Notes under the pieces: generated by a model
The model's database searches: none
Told to the model about the DNA's origin: nothing
Seen by the model: only the letters and a program-made list of their open reading frames with translations
Shown here: piece by piece, positions 22,915-34,560 of the stretch
Layout: each line of letters begins with the position of its first letter
Position numbering within the stretch: position 1 is the stretch's first letter
Assembly: GCA_033002965.1 (NCBI GenBank)
Contig: JAURVB010002074.1
Span: 30,959-94,958, forward strand
Reading direction: 5' to 3'
Source: Piper betle
Taxonomy: Eukaryota > Streptophyta > Magnoliopsida > Piperales > Piperaceae
DNA: 64,000 bases
Program-made: the position numbers and the translations under genes

Positions 22915-25900
22915 ATGTCCATGTCGATGTCGGAGCTCTCGCTCACGGAGGCCGATTTGATGGCCCTCGAGGCCGAGGGGGTGGAGGGTTTGGGTGGCAT
23001 CGGCGCTCCCATGGAGGAGGTGGGTCGGGGCGACACGGTTTCCGATGTCCCGAGGTACCTCTTGCCCCCCGAGGACTGTAGATTCGATGTGTCGGATATG
23101 GTGTGGGGGAAGGTCAGGAGCCAGCCGTGGTGGCCGGCGCAGATATTCGACCCCGCCGATGCGTCGGAGGAGGCTCTGAAGCACAACTACAAGGACGGAT
23201 TCTTGGTTGCGTATTTCGGGAGTCATACGTATGCTTGGAACGATATCACCACCCTCCGGCCTTACCGGAGCCATTTCTCGCAAATGTCCAGGCAGAGTAG
23301 CATGGCTAATTTTTCGAATGCGGTGGATTGCTCTGTGGGCGAGGTTTCGAGGCGGGTGGAGTTTGGTTTGGCTTGCTATTGCACTCCTAGTGAGGTTTAT
23401 GGGAGGTTCAAGAGCCAGCTGATCGATAATGCTGGGATTAGGGAAGGCGCCTGTGTGGCTGACGGGGCGTATGGGCCTTATAACATGGTTTCTTTTGAGC
23501 CTGACAAGCTTGTTCAGTACCTTGAGGAACTGGCGCAGTTGCCCTTGGTTGGATATGATAAACTTGATTTGACAATAGCAAAAGCTCAGTTGGTTTCTTT
23601 CTATCGAGCAAAGGGATATTTGGAACTTCCTAGCTTCTCCAAACACCTCGCGTGGCCTAATATCGAGAATGAGCGTTCATGTGCTGAGGGCACACTGGTT
23701 GATGTCAGTGTAATGGAAGTTGGGACTCCTGAACTTAAGAAGCGGAAAATTAGAAGTATATCCTCTGGAAAGAGGAGCTTCTCTGAGGATGGACTTGGGA
23801 AAGTAAAGAAGCAGAGGAGTTTGGCAGATCTGATGGAGTATAAAAACTTTGATTCAGCAGCGGATGGTAAAGATCATGACAAGGTAGGTTCTCTTTCCAG
23901 GGACTCTGGTCGGTTGAAGAAAAGAAAGATTTCCTCAAAAAATGTTGACAAGGCTATTACTCCTGCAGCTAATAAATCATTTAAGATTGGTGAGTGCATC
24001 AGCAAAGTTGCTATTAAACTTACTCGATCTCCCTTGACTTGTAAAAGAAGTGATCGGAAAATTACCAGAAATGATGATGTGGAAGAAAATGAACAAGATG
24101 ATGTAGCATCTGACGTTTCTCCTAGAGCCCACGAGAGAAAAGCTGGATTTAGTAAAGAATACTCATCAACTAAAGAAATACTGTCACAACTTCGTCTTGC
24201 AGCTCAAGACCCCTTAAAGCTTTACAGTTTCTTGCCTATGATAACGAGCTTCTTTTCTGATTACTGGAACAGCGGCCTTTCCACGAAAGGAATTAAGAAG
24301 ATGAATGGTTGTCAAAGTATTGCAAAATCAGGCAAATCCGAGTCAGACTCGGACGATTTACTTAATTCTGAAGATGGTGGTGATTTAGGTTTAGGGAAAG
24401 ACCCTGATCTTATAAGTGAAGAAGAAGCAGGAAAACAGTTGGACTCAGACCCCTCAGTCAAGAAAGAAGATGACCAATTAAGTGATGCCAATGTTGTTGA
24501 AGTGACTATAGGTGAAGTATTTGACGATTTCGATTTTTTGGAAGACCATGATCTTATACGTGAAGAAGAAGCAGAAAAGAAGTTGGAATCTGGCCCCTTA
24601 GTCAAGAAAGATTATGACCAATTAAGTGATGTCAATGTTGTTGAAGTGCCCATAGGTCATGCATTTGACGATTTTGATCTTGTGAAATACCCTGATCTTA
24701 TAAGTGAACAAGAAACAGAAAAGAAGTTGGAATCAGACCTCGCGGTCGAGGAAGATGATGGCCAATTGAGCAATGCCAATGTTGTTGAAGTGTCTAAAGA
24801 TGAAGTAGTTGGTGATTTAGATCTAGTGAAAGACCCTGATCTTATAATTGAAGAAGCAGCAGCAGAGAAGTTGGAACCAGACCCCACAGCCAAGAAATAT
24901 GATGAGCAATTAAGCAATGCCAATGTTGTTGAAGTGTCAACAGATGAAGTGGTTGGTGATTTCGATTTAGGGAAAGACTCTGATCTTATAAGTGAAGAAG
25001 ATGCAGAAAAGTTGGAATCAGACCCCTCAGCCGAGAAAGATGATGACCAATTAAGCAATGCCAATGTTGAAGTCCCTATAGATAAAGAAGTTGGTGATTT
25101 AAATTTAGTGAAAGATCCTGATCTTATAAATGATGAAGCAGAAAAGAAGTTGGATTCAGATTCTGATCTTCCAAGTGATGATGAAGCTGAAAATAAGTTG
25201 GAATCAGACCCCTCAGTCAAGAAATACAATGACCAATCAAGCAATGCCATTGTTGCTGAAGTGTCTGTAAATGAAGTAGTTGATCAAGAGACTTGCCCAA
25301 CTGCTTTGATCTTAAACTTCTCGGAAGTGAGCACTCTTCCCTCAGAGACTGATCTAATTAAGGTATTTGGTCAGTATGGCTCATTGGTGGAAACAGAAAC
25401 TGAAATTACGCGGAAAACTAATTGTGTCAAAGTGGTTTTTGAGAAAAGAGCACATGCCGAGGTTGCTTTCAGCAGCACTGGGAAATTCCGCATGTTTGAT
25501 CCAGCACCAGTGAGTTACCACCTAAGATATTTTCATTCGCTGTCAGGAACTACTGATAGCTGCACAGAAGTGGATTGTAGAAGGGAAGAGGTTGAAGGTG
25601 GGAGCCGTGTAGTAGTGTTGACTGAGGATCCTAATAGCCAAATGGATGGTGGTGCACATGACGAGATAGCGTCTTCACCACCTGAAAATGGTGTAATAAA
25701 GCCAGAATGTCATGCTGAGCTTCCAATCGAAGACACCAATCAAATATCTCAACCGCTGGGGAGTGGGATGCACCTGGACTCAGGAGCCGAACATCTGTCA
25801 GTCCTACCGGATACAACTGGAAGGGACTTGGAATGCACTGGAGGAGGCCAACCACTAGATACTGGCGATTTAAATTATCCTCCGCCTCAAATACTCGTGC

Positions 25901-25959
25901 CAATTACCAATATACCTCTTGAAGACAATGGCAAAAGCCACCTCGCTCATGGAGTCTGA
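22915..25959 (+). CDS. PWWP-domain protein, PDP type, copy 2 (intact)
   Basis: An uninterrupted 1014-residue frame. I prefer the ATG at 22915 (MSMSMSELSL) because the upstream frame has no ATG and a leader intron (22781-22850) precedes it. The PWWP domain spans about residues 57-125, with SQPWWP at 69-74 and the VAYFGSHTYAWND strand. Lysine/arginine-rich linkers (KKRKISSK, KKRKIRS) look like nuclear localisation signals. Residues about 490-789 are an acidic array of six roughly 48-residue repeats (24382-25281). An RRM-like domain follows at about 798-870 (ALILNFSEV, LIKVFGQYGSLVETE), then an acidic, Pro/Ser-rich tail. In Arabidopsis, PDP proteins bind FVE/MSI5 and tune Polycomb marks at flowering genes; the same role here is inference. 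Length fits PDP1 (about 1070). It lies head-to-tail with copy 1, about 2 kb downstream. Confidence 0.9.
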   Translation: MSMSMSELSLTEADLMALEAEGVEGLGGIGAPMEEVGRGDTVSDVPRYLLPPEDCRFDVSDMVWGKVRSQPWWPAQIFDPADASEEALKHNYKDGFLVAYFGSHTYAWNDITTLRPYRSHFSQMSRQSSMANFSNAVDCSVGEVSRRVEFGLACYCTPSEVYGRFKSQLIDNAGIREGACVADGAYGPYNMVSFEPDKLVQYLEELAQLPLVGYDKLDLTIAKAQLVSFYRAKGYLELPSFSKHLAWPNIENERSCAEGTLVDVSVMEVGTPELKKRKIRSISSGKRSFSEDGLGKVKKQRSLADLMEYKNFDSAADGKDHDKVGSLSRDSGRLKKRKISSKNVDKAITPAANKSFKIGECISKVAIKLTRSPLTCKRSDRKITRNDDVEENEQDDVASDVSPRAHERKAGFSKEYSSTKEILSQLRLAAQDPLKLYSFLPMITSFFSDYWNSGLSTKGIKKMNGCQSIAKSGKSESDSDDLLNSEDGGDLGLGKDPDLISEEEAGKQLDSDPSVKKEDDQLSDANVVEVTIGEVFDDFDFLEDHDLIREEEAEKKLESGPLVKKDYDQLSDVNVVEVPIGHAFDDFDLVKYPDLISEQETEKKLESDLAVEEDDGQLSNANVVEVSKDEVVGDLDLVKDPDLIIEEAAAEKLEPDPTAKKYDEQLSNANVVEVSTDEVVGDFDLGKDSDLISEEDAEKLESDPSAEKDDDQLSNANVEVPIDKEVGDLNLVKDPDLINDEAEKKLDSDSDLPSDDEAENKLESDPSVKKYNDQSSNAIVAEVSVNEVVDQETCPTALILNFSEVSTLPSETDLIKVFGQYGSLVETETEITRKTNCVKVVFEKRAHAEVAFSSTGKFRMFDPAPVSYHLRYFHSLSGTTDSCTEVDCRREEVEGGSRVVVLTEDPNSQMDGGAHDEIASSPPENGVIKPECHAELPIEDTNQISQPLGSGMHLDSGAEHLSVLPDTTGRDLECTGGGQPLDTGDLNYPPPQILVPITNIPLEDNGKSHLAHGV
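24382..25281 (+). repeat. six tandem 144-bp coding repeats (48-residue acidic units)
   Basis: Units begin D(L/F)xLxKDPDLIS and run through EEEAEKKLESDPS, KKDDDQLSNANVVEVS and DEVVG. Copies start near 24382, 24526, 24670, 24814, 24958 and 25099. The last two are slightly shorter or internally rearranged. The neighbouring paralogue has a single degenerate unit (about 19924-20060), so the array grew after or during the gene duplication. Confidence 0.9.
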
Positions 25960-27640
25960 AGCACAAGCTGATAAATGCAGCATCTAAGAGGATGGTGGGG
26001 ATTTACTACCTTACATCGTGCTTTGGGTATATAGACTACTTATTACTGAGATTTTTTGTATATATAATCAGTTATGAATTTATAACCGCATCGTTGTTTT
26101 AAATTTGTTTTATGTAATTTTTCATTTCAGAAAGAAATGGCAGACCTCGGTTTCTTTCAATTAGGTAGAATCTGGCAAGTGATGGAGGTGAGTGTACTCC
26201 TGAACTGGTTGGTCGTTATTGGTTTTGTTCTGATTAAGACCGTATTCTCCGTCCATGGTATTTTGGAGTCTTGGACCAATATGTCTCATCCCACTCGCGA
26301 ATCACACTCGTTAACAGACGCTGTACAGAAGCAGCTCTTTTTTATGTTGTTGGATGTTAGATGTTCAGTGTTTTTTTTTACTAGCAAATTATTTTGTGGT
26401 ATTACTTGGTAAGATCACTTGTATTACTTGTGAAAACACTGATGTAATAGCTATTACTGTTCACCGTGACTTGCTAGGGCTGCTAACCTTGTTTTGCATC
26501 AACTTACATTTCTCCTTCATATTTTGCCAACAAAGAGGGAACAAAAAGAAACTTTATGACTACATTTGTATATGGTTATACGACAATGTACCTAATTGGA
26601 CTGATCTTTGAGCGCTTCAAGCCGAGTTTAAGTAAAAGTCAGATTGTTCAACTTCGATTAATTAGTATATGAGGTATTTTAAATCAAATCGAGTTTGAAG
26701 TAGAATAATTCAACTAATACTCTTCTTTTGTATGATTTATCTTAAAATTTGTTTTATAATTAAGATATCTCAAACTAATATGATATGCTTAGAATATAAG
26801 TTATTCATGCAAAATTTTATTTTATATTTTTACTATACAATATTATTTTAAAGTTTACTTGTTTTTTTAAAAAAATTCCAATACATAGATAAAAAATCTT
26901 ATACTTAAAAAAGATATTAAATTTGGGATTGAATTGAGTTGACGAGGCTTGAGCCCTAACCTACTAATTTATTTAATATCGAGTTAAACTTCAGACTGAG
27001 GTTCCACGAATATAATCCCAAACCGAGTTGTCAGTTTCTCGCCGTTCGCGGCGTGCACAAAAAGGGCCCCCGTTCAGAAGTGTTGGCGGGAAGCATCTTA
27101 CAACGGCCAGGGTGACTCGGTGAGCCACCCTGAGTAAGGGGCGTTCCAAGAGCGAATCGAGCCAAACTCTGATGGTTAAGAAATCTGAGTTTGATCGGTT
27201 TACTCAGTCGACCCGAGAGGTCACGGAACTAGCATGACTTTATTATTTTATAAAGTTCAAGTCATCACTGAACCACTTAGTTAAATTACTATAAACTAAA
27301 AGATATGTACCTTTTCAGTTCAAACCGGACCAGTTTGATCATAGCCTTGTGTTTGATTTAATAAGATTTTGAAGTAAAAATTGAGCTCAATGAAAAAACA
27401 GATGTTTGTTTATCAGAAACTTGAATGCATACATGCCCAACAAAGAGTTTCAAGGTTAGTGAATTGCCCGATTCTGGGCAACACATCAATAAGATGAAAA
27501 TAAAAACTACGAAGAGAAAACTCCACGTTTAGAAACATGGAGACCAACATATGTATACATCGATTGCCAAAATTGAGAGCAAAAATTGACTAGAAATACG
27601 TGAAATAGGGAACATAATTCTGAGAAATTGGCTGTAAGAA
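25960..27640. other. 3' UTR of PWWP copy 2 and gene-free spacer
   Basis: 25960-26400 matches the 3' region of copy 1, including a probable 3' UTR intron (about 26026-26130, ending catttcag). 26610-27010 is a decayed member of the dispersed family rich in 'gagttcgagtt'-like words. 27030-27230 is an unrecognised GC-richer segment. No gene is seen. Confidence 0.5.
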
Positions 27641-27644
27641 CGAT

Positions 27645-30500
27645 TTATACATCCTGCTCATCTCCACAATCTGGCTCCATTGTGCCTGCCAGAGTAACAT
27701 GTCGGATAGAGGAAGTTAGCTTCGATTCCTGGAAAATATTATAAACAGAGATGAGAATCTCCACGCTGATTAGTATAATGATCAGCCACTCCAGAAATTC
27801 TGATCTCCGATTTTGAAGAATTTCTTGCAGAAACCTTATGTTGTGCTTCAAGGAAAAAGCATCGGGTAAGTCAGTGAAACAAAAGCATCAAGCTGCAGAA
27901 AAATGGTTGTTGAAACATTAATGCAGGATAATACAAGTGGGTATAGCCCCATGATACCTCAACAAATTTCAATTTGAAATCAAGGCTACTGAATCTTTGG
28001 GTAAGTTCATACTCATCCCGAAGATACTCCCATATTTGAGCATAATTTGCATTTCTCCAAGCAATATCTGATCTGAAAAACGACAAATAAAGCACCATTA
28101 AAATTGTCATGGCCATGAACCTGATATCAAAGTTGAGGAAATCTTAAAAAAGCCGCTCTTGGCCATAAAACAAATGTCTCCTTTACCTTTCAAAAAGCCC
28201 AATTTTGAGTATAACATCTGCAAGGTTAGAGTTCGCTTTTCCAACAAGCTGGAAAAGTTTTTTCCTTTGCATGGTAAAGGTTCCAGTATTCTCCATCCCA
28301 CGATTTATGTCAGTAAATTCTGCAACCATTCCATCTACCTGTAACATGCTAACAAAACTTCCAAAGCAATTACAAACAAATATAAATGGGTAACTTTTGG
28401 TCAACAGAGAGAAATCTATAACAATAAAACTTGTGGATTCATACTTGACGAATATAATAATCGAGAGCAATACTTTGTCCCAGAACACTTCCAATTGTAC
28501 GAATTCCATCTATGTTCAAGCTCTTCAACATTATGTAGTCCAACCCACCTTGCATCCATGTATCCAAAGAAGGCTTCTCCACAACAGCATAATCTTCACA
28601 CAAATACAGTATTAAGTACAATTGTCATATAAAAAGCAAACTTCCCTCCAACAAATAACACAAATAACACAACGTTACATCATCATCCCCATCATTATCT
28701 ACACCCAATTCCCATATAGAACAAGGTTGGTGACATAATTTTTTCTCATCAATTGATTACTTGCTCATTTAAATGGACCACATATACAAGAAAAAGCAGC
28801 CAGATTTTATGTTGAATGCCTCTCTGGAACATTCTCAAAAATGGGGCTATAGGTAGTGCAAAATGGTGTCTTGGAAACCATTTTTTTAATTAAAGACAAA
28901 GGAAATAGATGGGTCAGCATTTGTATTCATGCAAAATACAAATAAGATTAAAATAGCCTCACACTACCCTATTTACAGTAATAAGCTCGTGAAAAGGTTG
29001 AGATGGGATTTATCATTTTGAGTCTCTCCCACTGCTGTTATCTCTCAGCATTAATCCCCAGCAGCCATAACTTACAGAAGAAATAAGTGATGCAATCCCC
29101 ACGCTAAGAGGCATCCGCAGTCACACATTTGCTCCATAAACAATCTTAGTAAGTAGACCTCCCATATTTGGAGTTCTAATATAATAACAATTGATACTAA
29201 ACCAGACATAATATGCAAATCACATAACAGCAATATTTGAATGACTTTACCATCTTTTTTCATCTCAGAAAGCAAGCCTGAAGAATGTTTCTGTACAATC
29301 TTTAGATAGCCGTCAACCTCGTGATCAGCAATATTGAATACGACAACAGATCCATACTGGAAAACTACCATGTAACAGCTGTTGCTCTCATCACTGAAGC
29401 GAGATTCCAAATCCTGCACAACAAAATCTCGTCAAATAGTATTAATCAAATAAATGACAGTTCTTTAAAAATTTCAGCATTTGTGAAAAATAAGAAAATA
29501 ACAGTAACTGATGAACATGAAATTGTGCTCTTCCCTCGACTTTTTCAGAAAGCATTTGACCTTAAAAATTTACTAATCCTAACCTTTCGAGATAATCATT
29601 TTAAAATGCAAAGATTCAAACTTCAAACAAAATATCACCAAAATAAAAATAAAAACAGGCATACAAGAACTTTGCAAACTTTTAGGGCAAGTGTTTTGCG
29701 GATCAATCCCCTGCAACTATTCACTCACCGCACGACGGTCCAAAATCAACCCACAATATCTCGGTAATGAACTTAAACAATTCACTCCAGTAATGCATCG
29801 TTGAGCACAAAATCATGAACAATTTGCATACATAACTCAACACGCAACCTCGTGAGCTTACTTGTGTGTCTGCTCTCACGTCACGGTACCTAAGCACCGT
29901 GTAATTCGTGGCACGGGAATTTGGTGGTATGACATTGTAGACATTCTGATTCTGCAAACCCTTCAAGTCAATGCTGCATCTCGATTATACACCAACAATA
30001 AGTTCACAGTTTCAAAGAAGAGCCGAGACGAGTAAAGAATCAATACTTTCATCTCAAAAACAATAAAAACATGGGTGCTTTCGGCATCTAAATCTATAAC
30101 TCGACCAAAAAGAATAGGGTTGACAAGCTTCCAAAACAACAGACCTGGTTGAAAGGAAGTAAGCCTTGACGGGAATGAACCGGCTCTGCTTCTCCTGCTT
30201 CACCTCCATCAAATGCTCCTGATCAGCACTCGAAGTAACCAACGACGAGATGGGCTCCTCCGACCCAGACGAGTAGGGCGAGGCCGGCCCGGCGGAGGGC
30301 GCCGCGGCCGCCACAACCACGCCGCGAATGTGGTGCACGGGGCCGAACAGCTTCACCCCGGGCACCGGGAAGCGGCGGAGGAATCCGCCGGCGTGGCCGT
30401 GGCGGGGGCAGGCAGGGAAGGCGACGGCGATTAACCGGCGAGTGAAGGAGAGGGAGGGAGAAGAAGAGGGAGAGGCACGGGCGAAGGCGGACGAGAGCAT
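27645..30500 (-). CDS. DUF155/RMD1-family protein, RETARDED ROOT GROWTH-like, organelle-targeted
   Basis: Seven exons on the minus strand: 30500-30145, 29973-29862, 29413-29251, 28593-28445, 28338-28187, 28072-27958 and 27845-27645. All junctions are GT-AG and all phases agree, giving 415 residues. The ATG at 30500 opens an Arg/Ser/Ala-rich presequence (MLSSAFARASPSSSPSLSF) typical of mitochondrial import. The DUF155 core is clear: NVIPPNSRATNYTVLRY, CYMVVFQYGSVVVFNI, VEKPSLDTWMQGGLDYIMLK, IGSVLGQSIALDYYIRQ and INRGMENTGTFTM. After these comes a coiled stretch and a C-terminal membrane helix (LEWLIIILISVEILISVY). In yeast RMD1 and Arabidopsis RRG/RRL, relatives are mitochondrial and needed for organelle function and root meristem growth. 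The match is strong; RRG versus RRL is undecided. Confidence 0.92.
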
Positions 30501-31319
30501 GGCTCTCAGATACCGGTGAGGGGTGGTTCTCCACATCTGGGCCGGCCAAAGATGCAACCTTTATCGGGTGGAGTGGAGAAGGCCATCGGACATTGCCGGA
30601 GAACGAAGTTTGAACTCCGGAGGAAGAAGGAGAAGGCGGGCCGGCGGTGGAGAGGGAGATGGGGGCATGGTCTTCAAGGTATCCATCCTCAACCTTATTC
30701 TTCCTGTTAAAAAATAAATAAATCTTTTTTTATTTTTCTAATTTTTTAAGAGCTTGTTAAGAAAGATATTATAATCGAAAATTTAGGTAAAAAATTGAAG
30801 TAGATAATAATCATTGGAGATTAAATAATGACAAATTATTTTTTATTTAAAATAAACCGACATATATCAATATATTTGCAATACAAATAAACATGCCTTA
30901 ACACATTGATAAGATAAATAAACGGCCTAACAACAATTTATTGGCATGATTAATGATAAGCAAATATGTGACCTAATTCAATGAACAGCCAAAAAATCTT
31001 TTTTTATAAAAAAATTCGACACTCATTAGATACCTTTAATAAAAAATTTCAAAACTTTAGCTATTACTAAGTGTTATCATCTGTCCGTAATTACCTATTA
31101 AATTAATTATTTTCAATTTTGAATAATCATTAATCACCAATTTTTCTAGTAATTTTTTTCAAAAGCCTTACTCTTCCCTTAAAACTCTTTGGATTTTTAA
31201 TCATAAACTATAAAAATAAACTAAAATAAGCATATGGGGAAAAAAATAACAATCAAATTTCTTTCCATAAAAAAAAACCAAAAAAAGCATTGAATTAATT
31301 AATCCCTCCTTAACGGGAT
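30501..31319. other. upstream region of the DUF155 gene, AT-rich beyond 30720
   Basis: 30501-30700 is GC-rich and probably holds the promoter and leader on the minus strand. 30720-31310 is AT-rich. No gene is seen. Confidence 0.4.
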
Positions 31320-31520
31320 GGATGTAAGGTTGGCAAGCTCGCGAGTTTGTGTGACTTGACTCGGCTAAATTCAAACTTTATTTATTTTAACCTCGACTCA
31401 AAACTCGATTTTAAAAAAATCGACTTGATTCTATTATAATAAAGCTAATTTCAAGTTATATCAAACTCTACTCGAAAAAACTTGATTCGGCTTAGAACTA
31501 AGCTCGTGATGTATAATATA
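31320..31520. repeat. decayed dispersed repeat ('aactcgactcga' family)
   Basis: Contains the same words ('ggatgtaaggttggcaagctcgcgag', 'ctcgactcaaaactcga') that mark copies at 56.7-57.25 and 58.04-58.8 kb. It is too decayed for its ends to be placed. Confidence 0.5.
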
Positions 31521-31719
31521 AACTATTAGTATTTTTTTTAACAATACATGATAATATAATATTAAAAATGATAATTTGGTATAAAATAATTAAATCTAAA
31601 CAATCTAATAGTTACTATATGACTATCAATTAAGGAGAATATCATTTATATTTTTACAAAAAATAAAAATATTACATTATAGAAAACAAACTAAATATTC
31701 AAATTTATGGTGATGAAAA

Positions 31720-33720
31720 GAACAGGACGATGCTCTGTTGAGAAAAATTCTCAAAGTTGGAAATCAGCAAAATTCTCAAAGTTGGAGATCACGGGCTGAT
31801 ATGTTCCCCTCAAACTTCCTTAGCTCTGATACCTACTATCATAGGGCTCCTCTAGGGTATAAGTTTTTGCCCTAAATTACACCACGTGTGGCGTATCTCC
31901 CCTTGGAAATACCAGCCTTCCACAAGTACGCAACGAAAACTGAACCACTCTAATGCATGTAAACAGCACAATAAACATAAACACACACTGAACCCTGCCA
32001 CTGCACCCGAACTATCCAATGCACACAATGCAGACTATCGGCTACCGGCATAAACAACAAACACCCAAACAATAACACGCACACAACAATACAGCAATCT
32101 AGCAAATATTGCCACGCCAAGTAAATCACAGCGCACTCAACAGTCCCAAATACCGGATACCCAACACACGGTATGACGAGTTCTTGGAATCTAACCGAAC
32201 TCGTCTCAGCAACCAAATCAGATATCGACACTGCTATATTACGGAACCCTTGTTCCAACCTTTATTCCAATCACTAGACAAAGGATTACAAGTAATCTCA
32301 CCCCAAACTACCTGTTCGTCGTGGACATACAAACCCCAACGATGTGGCCTTCTTTTTCGATAGGAAGGTCGTGAGAATAATGAGAAACCCCTTTCACCTA
32401 TAATCCTCACTCACAACTCTAAGTTGTCCCCTTGGATAGACTTATTACATGCAAATCACTCAGCCTGAAAAGCACAAGGTTGCTGGATGTTGAATGTGTA
32501 CCTTGATCACCCTGGTCGACGCCTACTCCGACAACTCTCGTGAAGTTCCGGTCTTTTGGCATGAAGGTCTGGCTGCAGCAACTTCACCGTCTTCCTCTCT
32601 TGATCTCAACAAGTACTTCTCCACCCAACACTTCAACACAATTGTCTCAATGGCGTCCTTCTCTACACAATGAGTCGGTCCCTCAACTAACTGTCCTCCA
32701 ATGCAGATATACTCAGTGTATTAATCATCCAACTCCAAAAGATATTCTCCAGATCTGATAGCACGTCTATCCATTTACGGTTATCCAGTTCCTCCAAAGT
32801 TAGTTGCAACAACCTTATCATCATAAGTTGTAGGATATCATGATCTTCCCTAAGATATGATTCATCCTTATCGGCAACAAACTTCTAACACATCCTTTGG
32901 CTGCAGCGCTGGTCACCATGTCTCGCCCCTGGCTCAACCATAGCCAACACTCAATCACCAGATCAACCCCTCGGCACTTCCTTGCAATTACCGACCCAAA
33001 CATTGGCACTCACTACCGCTAGAACCACGTACAACTCAAAACACCGGCATGCCCTTGCGCCCACACACCAACGCTCATGTACCTCTACCGTTGCTCACCC
33101 ATGCCGACACCCAATACTGCTATTTGGATTGGTACTGCTGTGTTGCTCAACACACACTTGGCATAATGCTCGGCATGATGCTCGGCAAGCTGCTCAATAC
33201 GCCCGATTGCTGCTCGGTATGCTGTCATAAATGCTCGGTACACTCGATTGCTCCTCAACCTCGCTCTACCAATGCATATATTGACATGCGTGCAACACCC
33301 AGTCATAATGCTCGATCATCAGCACCCGACTCGCGCTATCTCTCTAACCAGCACCATTCTGAGGTTTCTCCGTATTGTTCACCACCACATGCTTAGTACT
33401 TCATTTACCGCTGCATATGCTGCTACTCAATGTCTCCCGACACCTTGCTCGTGACTAACCCTGGGAACGACCACAAGTGACTCGACCACGTTTTGAGTGG
33501 GTTGAGACATGGCCAAGTACAGACAAAATGGTCACAATCGAACCAAACCATATGGGCACGGTTCGGTTTGTTAATTAAATGAACCAAGCCCGAGCGAACC
33601 TTCAATTCGGTTCAGCTCCTGGGGTTAATTTAACGGACGGGCCTTAATGGGCTTTCCAGTGTCCGGCGTGATAATAACTCAATGTCGGCCCACGTACATC
33701 ACCTCCACATAGAGGCAAGC
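31720..33720 (-). mobile_element. possible LTR-retrotransposon remnant, C-rich, with PBS-like motif
   Basis: At 31822-31833 the minus strand reads GGTATCAGAGCT, close to the initiator-tRNA-Met primer binding site used by many plant LTR elements. The roughly 1.8 kb above it is unusually C-rich, low in coding signal, and contains short internal repeats ('gctcggcatgatgctcggca' near 33170). This would fit a long terminal repeat on the minus strand. I found no matching second LTR, polypurine tract or protein, so the call is tentative. Confidence 0.35.
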
Positions 33721-33999
33721 TTGGAATTGGAAGCTTATATTGGATTGAACGAATATTAGACTCTTAAACTCCCGATAAAACTATGGAGCATGCACAGTTT
33801 CTTCTTCGAAAATAGGCTAATTAAGCCAAAAGGAATAACATTTATGCTACTTGAGAAGATAACTTCAATTGTTAATTGAGCTTCATAAAAGCAAGAGACG
33901 ATTGTTTCAGCTCTGTTAAATATTAATTCGAAGAATATGTAGATCTAATGAACTGATTAAGCATCAAACCTCAATTAACAGATTAAGATACATAATTCC

Positions 34000-34560
34000 T
34001 TATGCTCTAACCTTTCTTCCACACTTGATTACTTGAATTATTACTTCAATAAAAAACAAGATTACACTGGCCGGGAAATAAACAAAGCCTTTGAAGGGTA
34101 GTATGTCTGCTCCCAGTAGACAGGCAAGGCTTCTAGCTCGAGAGCTCAGGGAAGGATTGTTCACATGGAGATAACCAAGCATTCATGTGGGTGGGCATGT
34201 GTCGAATACACTTTCCATCTCGGATCCCAAACACGACATACAGATCACCTTCCATCTTCCAACGCCCATCTCTTGTCTTCCGCTTGAAACGAAAGCACAA
34301 CCAATAGTTGAAGTCTTGTAAACTATTAATGCAACTATTGATGACAAGAGGACTTGTATCTTAAATCCACTCTTTTTACATCGACAACATGGGCAGCGGA
34401 GGAAAAGTACTTGAAATTCTTACGAATCTTCTCCCAAATTGGCCGCCATGTGAGTACCTTGACTCATGGTGTCTTCTCCTGTGGCCCCGCTAATACTTGG
34501 AGTGACAGTCACACAGGGCCAAGTAAAGATAACCCATCATCAAAAGCACCCGAGAAATCA
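34000..34560 (-). pseudogene. unidentified broken coding fragment
   Basis: The minus strand shows protein-like pieces in shifting frames. One is WRPIWEKIRKNFKYFSSAAH with VVDVKRVDLRYKSS. After a one-base shift comes LVINSCINSLQDFNYWLCFR, then KMEGDLYVVFGIRDGKCIRH and MPTHMNAWLSPCEQSFPELS. Stops occur before and between the pieces. Amino-acid composition and continuity across about 500 bases suggest a once-real protein. I do not recognise the family. Nothing flanking it helps. Confidence 0.4.

Noticed and set aside
27030..27230. GC-richer segment considered as ribosomal or organellar insert
   Set aside because: No stretch I could match to rRNA or organelle genes.
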